NCBI RefSeq assembly: GCF_000247815.1
Contig: NC_021671.1
Span: forward strand, 21,323,267-21,387,266
Direction: 5' to 3'
DNA length: 64,000 nucleotides
From: Ficedula albicollis
Lineage: Eukaryota > Chordata > Aves > Passeriformes > Muscicapidae
Part shown: in pieces, positions 51,641-61,700 of the stretch
Layout: the number at the start of each line of letters is the position of its first letter
Numbering within the stretch: the stretch's first letter is position 1
The notes under the pieces: generated by a model
The model's database searches: none
What the model was told of the DNA's origin: nothing
Seen by the model: only the letters and a program-made list of their open reading frames with translations
Program-made: the position numbers and the translations under genes

Positions 51641-53232
51641 CCACTCATACATAGAAATCACAGGACATTATGGGATTGATTATGAGCCATAAAAGCCAGG
51701 AAGTTCAGTTTTAGAGTGAAAACCATGGCAATGACTGTCTCTTTCTATTTGGATGTCATTGCTTGAAAAGCTAAGGTGCAATGAAAAGGAACAGGAAAAA
51801 AACCTCAAATGGGAATGGGACAAAAATCTCTAATGGGGAAAGCAACTCAGTCAGGAAGGAACACTCAAGAATATAATATAAGGCACCTGGCCTCTCTGAA
51901 ACTTTTGGTTCTTTAAGTAAACCTTAGTGGTCCTGGAACAATAGTAAAAGAATAGTCCAGCAAACACATATTCTGCTGAGTGTCACGTAGATTTTTTTCC
52001 CAAAGACAGACATCCTTCCCATTTCCACCATCCCACCAGCTCACATAGTCTGAATAAACACCACCTCAACAAAAGCGAGAAAGAATACAGATTGATTGCA
52101 AAGAAAATAATGAAAAAGGGTATTTTGTTATGAAAGCCTTCAGTTACATTTTTTTGGGATAAACTGTTTTGAAGGCTGTTTCAAAATGAAATCATCTGAG
52201 AGTGCAAATGTGGGAATTTTTCATGACGTGAAATTATCCTTGTTTTGTGCTGCAAGGCAGTTTGAATATTTCATTTCCCTTTCACAGAGCATATGGCTGC
52301 AGTAACAATGTGTCTGTCTCCTTAGTATTTGTTGGCAGACTAGTTTGCGTTTGTTTGTATAAAGTAGAAAGGAGCTTTAAAGGCAGTAGTCCAGGATGTG
52401 TGGTGCATGGAGCACTAGTAAAGTGGTTGAGACACTGCTGGCAGCAAGAGTCTGCAAAGAAACCATCACATTGGAACAAAAACAGCTGTCTGCCAGCACC
52501 ATAAAGTTTAGGAAATGTTGTGGGTGATTAGTTGCTGCTCCTAATGTGTGAAAGTTGGCCTGTCTGCACACAGGCAAAATAAACTCCCTTTTACTTCTTG
52601 CCACTCATACATAGAAATCACAGGACATTATGGGATTGATTATGAGCCATAAAAGCCAGGAAGTTCAGTTTTAGAGTGAAAACCATGGCAATGACTGTCT
52701 CTTTCTATTTGGATGTCATTGCTTGAAAAGCTAAGGTGCAATGAAAAGGAACAGGAAAAAAACCTCAAATGGGAATGGGACAAAAATCTCTAATGGGGAA
52801 AGCAACTCAGTCAGGAAGGAACACTCAAGAATATAATATAAGGCACCTGGCCTCTCTGAAACTTTTGGTTCTTTAAGTAAACCTTAGTGGTCCTGGAACA
52901 ATAGTAAAAGAATAGTCCAGCAAACACATATTCTGCTGAGTGTCACGTAGATTTTTTTCCCAAAGACAGACATCCTTCCCATTTCCACCATCCCACCAGC
53001 TCACATAGTCTGAATAAACACCACCTCAACAAAAGCGAGAAAGAATACAGATTGATTGCAAAGAAAATAATGAAAAAGGGTATTTTGTTATGAAAGCCTT
53101 CAGTTACATTTTTTTGGGATAAACTGTTTTGAAGGCTGTTTCAAAATGAAATCATCTGAGAGTGCAAATGTGGGAATTTTTCATGACGTGAAATTATCCT
53201 TGTTTTGTGCTGCAAGGCAGTTTGAATATTTC
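51313..53232. repeat. Large two-copy tandem duplication, 960-bp period (B-C, B-C)
   Basis: Copy 1 (51313-52272) and copy 2 (52273-53232) begin 'atttccctttcacagagcat' and end 'tttgaatatttc'. I saw no difference between them. The first 328 bp (segment B) are also present at 49810-50137, so B occurs three times and C (51641-52272, 52601-53232) twice. Confidence 0.96.
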
Positions 53233-54215
53233 CTTTCTGTGAGGGATTTTTTTTTCTGAACTAATTATGAAATAGATGGGAAAACTGAGGGCAGAAGGTG
53301 GGGCTATTTTATTTTTTTCTTTTATATACCTCTGAATCTTCTGCTTTAAGCAATCATAACAAAGATAAATATTTATATAGCATCTGCCATTCTATGGCTT
53401 AAAAGCACTTAGCACGCTTTAATATATACTATTTCACAGAAATAGAAAAAATACAGTTCTAGGGTGAAAGGTAATTTCTGGCTGATAGCAACTCTGGAAA
53501 ACAGAAAGTAAACAGGATTTAGAGCAAAGTAAACCAGAATTAATTCCTAGTAAAAATAAGTAGAAGAGAAAAGCTAATGTTTCCACTGCTGCAAAATTTG
53601 TCAGTGGGAATTTCAAAGCCTGATTTTTCTTATCTTTCATAAACAGGCTGTGAGTCTTAGGCCCCACAAAGTAAATGGATGGCTTATATTTACTCTAACA
53701 AAGGACAAGCCTTCATTCCCACAATTTAGTAAGACACAGCCTTGGAAAAAATGGTAAGATCTGAGTCTAAGTGCCTGCAAGGGGTTAAGAGGGGCTGTAG
53801 AAATGACTTATGTTTTTGACTAAGCAATAAAACTACATTCTTGGGTGGGGGGAGACTTCAATATTTTGAAGTGCTTTTTCCTCACAAAAATGTCACAAGA
53901 AGATTTTCTTTCCTTCAGCATGATCCACTTTATTGTATTTGCAAGAAAAGTAAAGGAAATGAAGACTTTTACTCTCGGAAATTCCAGTTTTTCTTTCTAA
54001 TGCTAGTCAGCAGTCCAGTGATTTAGGGGTCGTCCTTGGGAGAATACCAGGATTAGCAGATGGTATCAGATAAAATTTTGTCTTGTTTTTTTTGTACTTT
54101 TTATTCTTACTGGTCAGTATTAGCTAGCAACTTACTAAAGAAATCCAGGAAGCAACAGAACCAGAGCTTTAGATAAAGTCCTAGGCTTTAAGTAAAAGTC
54201 CTAGAGGTTTCTCCA
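53233..54215. other. Unique AT-rich sequence, no gene seen
   Basis: No frame above 77 codons, no repeat end. Follows the duplication cluster directly. Confidence 0.45.
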
Positions 54216-54430
54216 GAATCATTGAATCGTTGAGATTGGAAACAACCTCCAAAATCATGGAGTCCAATGTTTGACTGAACACCACCACCATATCAAGTAA
54301 ACCATAGAACTGAATGCCACATCCAGTCACTTCTTAAACACTTCCAGGGGTGGTCCATCCACTGCTTTCCTTGGCAGCCCTTTCCAATTGCTAAAGTCAC
54401 TCACACTGTGAAATGCATACTTAAGTGTTT
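54216..54430 (-). mobile_element. CR1 LINE, 3' fragment
   Basis: Starts 'agaatcattgaatcgttgag' and follows the CR1 pattern through 'aatcatggagtccaatgttt', 'gccacatccagtcacttctt' and 'acacttccaggggtggt'. It appears to belong to the same subfamily as the 8566-8780 tail, and is old and diverged. Confidence 0.92.
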
Positions 54431-56898
54431 GTGGAAAATAGGACATCTCCAAGAGGAAGGCATGAAAGAGCACTGCCTCTAAATTCCCTGTCTTATAGCA
54501 CAGATTTATTTCATAAACATAGGAAAACTGCTAACTTTTGCATGTGTAACCTTAATTAGAGCAGAATTTAATTTTTTTTTCCTTTTAAGGTCGTTAGGAG
54601 GTTTTCTTCTTAGTGGTGAGACTATTTTGAGAATCAATTTAAGTATCTGAAATGATTATGCATACATAGTACAAATATGCTAAATTTAACCTTTGAAGTA
54701 GTGCTTAGCTTTTCACTTCCAAAATGAAAACAAATTAATAAAAATTGCTCTGAATTCAAGAGGCATACTCAGTATTTCACTCTCAGCAGAGACACCTCAG
54801 ACCAGGGTTATAAAGGTACCCATTTTGTAATAAGGAGCTTTGGTTCCTAACAACTTCAAAGGATGTTTCATAAATTCTCCATCACCTCTCTTGGATCCCT
54901 CAGGGTCGGTAGGAAGGAATTAACTCATTGGCAAATATACTGATCAGGTACAGTTTAATTTATTTACAAATAAACAAGCAGGCACAGGGCTATGTGCTAT
55001 GTCAAGACACCAATCCTGGTCCCAGGGTATTCCAGCTCCGTGGGCACAATACTTATTCTCTGCTAACCTTTTCCCCACACTTCCTAGGAGGGAGGGTTGC
55101 TGCTAGCCCAAGTTGACTCCTGTTAAGAGCCATATGTTTCAGAGCCAGCTATAGATCTCTAAATACGCATGCTGTGCTTTGCCATGAGTCCCTAAGCTCA
55201 TGGGCACAGCCTCTAGCACATGGGACAACTTGGTCTTAGCCAAGCCAGCCTTCTGCTAGCCAGCCTGAGCTGGTGCTCTGGCATTGCTGAATGTTACTTT
55301 CAGGTAACTGCATAGGGAAAATCTCTAGCCTAATTGCTGTGGCATTTACTTCTGAGGTGGGAGACTTCTGCTTTGTCCCTATTCCCAAGGCTGGTAATAT
55401 ATTGTACATTTGAGAAAAGGAAATAAAATACATAAGCAGAGCTGGGAGAAAGCGTGGGAATGCAGAGCTTCCTTCTCCTGCTAATTGCAGCAATCTCTCT
55501 CTTCTCCCTTCTGCCTTTCCACGTTAATTTTGCCAGGGTTTGCAGGGTGGGGTCAACCTCCTTAGGTGTAGGAGTGAAAAGCCCTGACCCTTGATTTTCT
55601 GTTTCCTGTTCAACTTTCCAAGCACATGTAAGATGCAACAGCGCCAGAAGCATTTCCACAAGTTATCAGGGATCTTTCACAAGAAAAAAAGGAAAGTAAG
55701 TGCTCTGAGACTTCTGTGATTACCAATATAGGGAAGAGGTAAGATTTTGAGGTTTTCTCTGGCATTTTTTGGTAGCTAATATCAGTTGTTGCCTGTTCTG
55801 TGTGATGGCTACTGTGAAACCTGTTCCTTTGCACTTAATTCTCATTATACTTTTAACAGGATATTTAAGCATGTAACATGGGGTTGTAAATTGCACAGAA
55901 GCCTAAAGGTTACATATGGTTATACTACCAAGGAAGTGTATGCTGTTTTCCAGATCTGACCAAATGTTTTACAGGGAAGGAATTTTACTCAATTTTCTAA
56001 TGTTGTTTCATGTAAACAACATAAACAATAACATGTTTTAGAATTGCCTTTGCAAAATAAGACTTTTCCATGCTCAAAGGGCTTCTGTGCATTCCCTACA
56101 CAGATAGTGCTATGCTGAAAGACATACTTATGCAAATAGGAATGATGGTAAAGAAAATGAAGAAGAAAAATATCAGGTCAGAAGAACAAAACTGTATTTC
56201 TTCTAGCTCCATCAGCTTGGCTATATTTTCTTCCTGACAGCGACTTTGAAATGGCAAAAGAATTCCTTCCACCAACTCTTCCTGTGACCTAAATGCATAA
56301 TTGATGAAAATGTATTGTTTACATGAAAGCCTCATAGAAGCCACCAGGAAAGCACTGCAGATTATTTTTTCCTCCTTTTGCCACTATGTTTTTACAGATG
56401 TGATATGTGTTTTAAGGATCCAAAGCAGACAGTTGTGCTTTAGCCCTGCCAAATACTCCAAACAAAGAAAAAGATTTCTTTCTTTCTTTTTTTCCTCTCC
56501 CTTTCCCAACAGAACATATACAGTTAAAATAAATACAATTTTTTAAAATAGCTATTAATTGGAATATCTACGAAAATTCATGAGGCAAATTATACAATTA
56601 GATCAAACAGTGATACAGCTTTGATTGCTGCAGGAATCAGAAGTCAGGGCACAGCAGGGACCCCGGTGGCCTCTGCCAGCCTGAGCAGGGCTGGTGGCAC
56701 TGGTGCTGTCACAGCCATGCCGAGGGCTGGATTGCCACCTAGTGGGACCCCGTTGTTCTAGCCCACTGGAGCTGTTAAATACATCCCTGCTCATTGTCCT
56801 AATGCTGATTAATAAATACTGCAGCTAAATTTAGAGCATGGAGCAGTGGATCACTAAACACCCCAAATGGAATCAGAATGGCACAGAATGGAATAATG
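54431..56898. other. Unique sequence; possible LTR-like text at 54925-55130
   Basis: 'gtacagtttaatttatttac' followed by 'aaataaacaagcaggcacag' (54947-54980) has the flavour of a reversed LTR poly-A region but is too short to call. 55490-55560 is pyrimidine-rich. 56640-56760 is GC-richer and carries a 63-codon minus frame with no motif. No gene is supported. Confidence 0.35.
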
Positions 56899-57195
56899 GA
56901 ATCACAGAATGGTTTGTATTGGGAGGGACCTTAAAGATCCTCTGGTTCCACCCCACCTGGGCAGGGACACCTTCCACTTGACCAGATTACTCAAAGTCCC
57001 ATTCGATCAGGCCTTGAACACTTGCAGTGATGAGGCATCCACATCTTCTCTGGGAAACCTGTTCCACTACCCTCACAGTGAAGAATTTCTTCCTAGTATA
57101 TGTATCTATAAAATCTAATAAGACTAATATATTTAGACTAATATATAGTCTAAATCTGCTCTTTCAGACTAAAGCCATTACCCCTTGGGGAGTGT
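56899..57195 (-). mobile_element. CR1 LINE, 3' fragment
   Basis: Starts 'ggaatcacagaatggtttgt', then 'gggagggaccttaaagatcc', 'gggcagggacaccttccact' and 'gtgaagaatttcttcctagt', and on to 'ctaaagccattacccctt'. Reversed 3' UTR. A short TA-rich insertion lies near 57105-57150. Confidence 0.93.
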
Positions 57196-57750
57196 TTGCC
57201 CCAACATGTTGCAGATGTAGCCAAAATATCAGCTGCTGGTTCAGAGACAGCACAGAGTGCCTGTGTGGCACTGCTAGCTCTCCTTATCACAAGAGGATGC
57301 TGGCCTCTCTCAAGTGCCCTCTGGTACTTGAACACTGTTATAACTGATAATATCTTCTCTTTGAAGCTCATAGAAAATCTAAATGTAAGGAAAATCATGG
57401 GGCCCACTTGTCAGTGCAGGAAAGATACGAGGCTAGACCATGGCTGTCTGCTGTGATAAACTGCCAGCCTCTTGTGCTCAGTGCACATGGAGTTGTGGTA
57501 GGCACAGCCATGGATTTGGTTTTCCATTGATCTGAGAAAGGCAGACTTTATGCAACTGCAGAAAAGCTGGACACAATTCCTGGTGTGGCTGTGTAGTGTG
57601 ATTCAGCTACTCGCTGAATACTCCTCCCATGACTAACTGTGAGCATAGCAGGAGGGAGCCCTGGGAAGGAAGAAGCCAGCCAGAACTTCTGAGTTCTGGC
57701 TTAAAAGTCAGTCCCAACAGGGTGTATCATCAGCCAAGTACTGCAATTCT
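57196..57750. other. Sequence of unknown origin, no gene seen
   Basis: It continues directly from the CR1 tail. Frames of 85 to 106 codons run across the boundary but show no motif. Confidence 0.35.
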
Positions 57751-57984
57751 CCACCTTTTTCCTCTGTGCTTTCCTCTTCCCAGAGCCCTGTAGCCAAAGA
57801 AGATGGGAGGAGGCAGTGGTGGCAGTGGCCTCCAGCTCTGCTGGAGGTGTCTGTGCTGCTGCTCCAGCTGCACCCACCTTTTTCCTCTGTGCTTTCCTCT
57901 TCCCAGAGCCCTGTAGCCAAAGAAGATGGGAGGAGGCAGTGGTGGCAGTGGCCTCCAGCTCTGCTGGAGGTGTCTGTGCTGCTG
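57751..57984. repeat. Two-copy tandem duplication, 123-bp period, coding-frame preserving
   Basis: 'ccacctttttcctctgtgct' occurs at 57751 and 57874 with about 110 bases identical. Because 123 is a multiple of three, frames on both strands remain open and show duplicated blocks. The minus frame 57701-58081 (126 codons) contains QTPPAELEATATTASSHLL twice. No domain is recognised, and I do not call a gene. Confidence 0.92.
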
Positions 57985-59051
57985 GAGTGTCCCTAGGTAG
58001 AGAGGAGCACTTGGGTTTCTGTGTGTGAGCAAATGTAACTACTGCTAAGAAGGCTGCTTTCATCCCCAGACTAATGTTCATGAAGAATGAAAAAGCTTCA
58101 GTAAGACAGGCAAAAACTTCGTAGCCTCATGAATGGGGCATTATTCTGAGAAGAAAAGGGATCTTGGCAAAAGGGACTCTTCCTGTCCTCTATATGGTTG
58201 AATCTTGAACAGCAAGAAGGCAGAATTCTACCATGGAGCCAGAAATAGAGCAAATAGGGCAGTATGTGTTGTGTGGTCTGTTACAGGTCATCAGATGATC
58301 AACCTGGGCCCTGGTTCTACACCCTCAATGGTTTATCTTTTACAATTCATGAGCTCTGAATATTTATTTGGTGGAAATAATGCTGGTAGCTAGACTGTAG
58401 CTTAGCTACTGACTTTGTTGCTGGCAGATTTGCATTCTGTGAAGAAGTCCCAAGTGAACAGAAAGGGCAGATGTGTTGATTTGTTTGGGGGTTCTTCAGT
58501 TATTAGAGAAAAGCTGCAGTAAAGAGGCAGAGTGGGTTTAGACTGGGTGGATGGGACTGGATGAGGAGAAAAACAGCAAAGTGAGAAAAGGAGGAGGGAG
58601 TGGAGGTGTTAGTTACCTGCCCTACCTGGTTTTCCTTACTCAGAAGGAGAACTGGTACTCTTGGAATGGTGCCTGTTTATCTGGAAGGAAGCAGTCTGAC
58701 ATGGAGAGATTTACTAACCAGGAGTTGTTGTAGACATCAAATGTGCAGGGATTTCTATTGCCTAAACCTGGCCTGACAGAGAGAAAAGGAATGGTTTCAT
58801 GTATGTTCCCTGGCTTGGAAAGAAGAGGTGCAGAGGAGCTTGTGATTTATTCCTTGTTTTCCTGTGACTTGTGCTTTGTAATGCTATACCTTAAAAGTTG
58901 AGACAGGACTAAAACATAATTCAGAGTCAATGTTAATTATCTATGATGTGGAAAATCTTCAGGCAGACTATTTATACCTTTTTTGTACCTCTAATTATTG
59001 TACCATTTGCATTAATTAATTGGCTAAATAAATAAATATTATTATTAATCA
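57985..59051. other. Unique sequence; very AT-rich at its end
   Basis: 58990-59050 holds 'attaattaattggctaaata' and 'aatattattattaatcagg', a stretch rich in TAAT cores. TAAT cores are homeodomain-type sites, but in AT-rich DNA they are expected by chance. No gene seen. Confidence 0.4.
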
Positions 59052-59163
59052 GGTAATAAATGTTGGACAGAGATTAAAAATCAAGACAGTACAATAATCT
59101 AAATGGTAAATAAATGTTGGACAGAGATTAAAAATCAAGACTTAGTACAATAATCTAAATGGT
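59052..59163. repeat. Two-copy tandem duplication, 54-bp period
   Basis: 'taaatgttggacagagatta' occurs at 59057 and 59111. The copies differ by small indels only ('aagacagtac' against 'aagacttagtac'). Confidence 0.9.
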
Positions 59164-60797
59164 ACATTATCTCAAGCAGTGACTGCACAGAAAATGGTTA
59201 AATATTCTGGTCAGTGACAAATGGTTGTTAGATTTTAACTTCAATTACATGAAGCAAAATACTGTGTTCAGCTATAGCAAGGCCTAAAAATGTGATGAAC
59301 GTCCCAATATCTGAAATATGAGAGTATAAGCAGACGCCTAAGTTTCCTATAACAATTTAGATACAGGAATCTCAATGTGATTCAGAATAGCTACCTGAGT
59401 TACCTTTAAGTAAAAGTCTACAAATGTCCCTTTAGGACAATGCTCCTGGTTTGGCAGAAGGCTCACCAGAGCAGCAGTTAGCAAAGAAGGAGCTGCACTA
59501 TGGTAACTTAGTGAGCTGCACTTAAATCAACACCTACAAGACCTGCATTGCATGGACTTACCTAACAAAGAGTCTCTAACCATGAGGTTACTGTGGAAAA
59601 GTATGGCACATATTGTGATTTTTCCTGAATCTCACTGCTGAGCAGGGTAATTTTGGAGCCTTGGTAGAGTTTGTGTCATCTCTCATTGGTGAACCACAGC
59701 AGAGCTGAGGTGTCTCTCTCTTCCCAGGCTTGGGGACTTCAGGGGTCTAGTTGCCTCATGTACGTCATTCAGAAATTTTGGATTCTAATGGTCACATAAT
59801 CTGAGAGTTAGGTAAGAAAAATCTGTCTTTAGGAAAATTGCAACTTTGGAAATTATCTAAACACAAACATATTTTATAAATCATAAAGTTTCACAACCTT
59901 TCAACCTTACCTGTTGGGGATCTTTAGAAGCAGAGGATTACAGTTCATCTGACTTTCTAATTATTTGGAATGGTCCTTTTGCATGACACAATTATGGCAG
60001 CCTCTACTTTTTACTGCATTTATCAAAGGAGAAACACTCAACTGGCATTTAATGCACTAGTCCTGCAGCACTCCACATCAAACTGCATGGCCACAGTCCA
60101 TCTCTCACTAGCAACTGTAGAAACAGCAAGCTTACTTCTGGGAAAAAAGGTTGTATTTTAGAATATATTAGGAGAGAAAAACAATAGCATTGGTTGCAGT
60201 CAATACAAACAAATACTATTTTATATTTTAGGTATTACTCCTTCCTACTAGTGAGACCACTGGTGAACCCTTCACAGGGCATGGTTCTCCTGAAAGTGGG
60301 GTGCCTCTGCGGACATAACTTTGAGACAATAAAGCAGCTCTTCCTAGCTAATATAGTTGATTGTCCAGTTTCCTAAGCAATCTGCACATTTTTTTCAGTG
60401 CCCTTTACTGAATCTTTGTGCATTAAGAAAGAGTGGTTAATGTGAAGGGTATGCAGCATCAGCTGGCCACAAACATTGCTCTAAATGCTGTTCAAGCCAG
60501 GAACAAATCATCAGGCTTTGCAAATCCCCACAGAGAGCTGTACAGGGATTGCTCAGGTTGCACAATCACTTCTCAAATGGAACATAGCTGAAGTGCCAAA
60601 TACTGACTGTCCCCAAGCTGGCTATTACATATGGTTATGTCTTCCTAACCAGTTACCTGCTGGGGAAAGCCAATAGGAACACTCAGATTATTTTAATCCT
60701 GACTGTACAAGATAATTCTGAAAGATAACAACAGTTAAAATCACTAACTGTGCTAAAACAGGATTTATAATGTGCTCAAACTGAGAATATTCATTAT
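59164..60797. other. Unique sequence, no gene seen
   Basis: Frames are at most 63 codons. No repeat end recognised. Confidence 0.45.
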
Positions 60798-60921
60798 GCT
60801 CAGAATACAATAAGGTTAAAGGAGGGATAGAGAGTTAGCCAAATGCTGCAGCTACAGGTGCTCAGAATACAATAAGGTTAAAGGAGGGATGGAGAGTTAG
60901 CCAAATGTTGCAGCTACAGGT
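60798..60921. repeat. Two-copy tandem duplication, 62-bp period
   Basis: 'gctcagaatacaataaggtt' begins at 60798 and 60860. Two substitutions are visible (gatagag/gatggag; aatgctg/aatgttg). Confidence 0.92.
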
Positions 60922-61118
60922 CAGCAGTTCCTGTCTCATTCTGCCTAAGAGCCCATAACTGCTTCGGGATACAGCTCTCACAGTCACATCCCAGCTCCAG
61001 ACTGACTGCACTGGCAAGTCACTGGTTACTGCTCGAGATGGTGAACATACTAGATTGATCTGTGAAATGCAGCAGCTATTTTTCTCAGAAGTTCATCATT
61101 TTGATATTGCATTAAGAT

Positions 61119-61700
61119 AGTGTGAGGACTTGGAGAAGCACAATAAACAGTCTCAAACACTGTTGAACAAGAAAGTTCCCACAAGGGAAGCCACCACTAC
61201 AGGGCCTTAGGATAAGCACAGATGGCAAAAACGAAGGCGTTAATACCAGACCTAGCCTGAGGTGAAAGTTAGGAATTAACACAGTGGACAAAATTCCAGT
61301 GTGCAAACTGTGGGAAAAGTGCTGACAGCAACAACAGGAAGGCACCAGGCTTGGTGAGGCAGATCTAGGTAACTATCTGGACAAAAGCTGCAGAAAGGAA
61401 GTATCTTACACACATGCCGTGGTGGGTGGAATGGCCCCCATGCTTTATGGATAGCCAGGACTTGGACTGTATAAAAGTGGTGCCTCCACAAGAACATGGG
61501 AACCCCCACCAGAAAGGAGACCAGGATGAAGAAGGCCCAGCAGGACACTGCAGGATTCCATGTAGTGGTGATATCTTTGCTTAGTCTCTCTCTCACACTC
61601 TTTCTCTTCCCCCTCCCTATTCTAGTGCTATCTACTTGACATTTTTCACCTTATTTGACATTTTGACTGCACCTTGATTCGGGCAGAGAGAACTCAATAA
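61119..61700 (+). mobile_element. Possible ERV LTR with TATA box
   Basis: The block starts with a TG-type end ('tgtgaggacttgg' at 61119) and has TATAAAA at 61470. Downstream comes a pyrimidine-rich leader ('ctctctctcacactctttct', 61586-61610) as in many LTR U5/R regions. I could not find a terminal CA with a duplication, a primer-binding site or internal retroviral genes. Alternatives are a unique promoter or chance. Confidence 0.35.
61470..61476 (+). promoter_or_regulatory. TATA box motif
   Basis: TATAAAA in 'gactgtataaaagtgg', about 30 bases upstream of 'ccacaagaacatggg' where transcription could start. It is the best-placed TATA motif in the window because of the LTR-like context, but there is no transcript evidence. 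Confidence 0.3.

Noticed and set aside
48852..52604. Recurring 65-100 codon frames as a tandem gene family
   Set aside because: Same reason: recent duplication of non-coding DNA, with no domain recognised.
58990..59050. TAAT-rich stretch as a homeodomain enhancer
   Set aside because: Frequent TAAT cores are expected in DNA this AT-rich; conservation data would be required.
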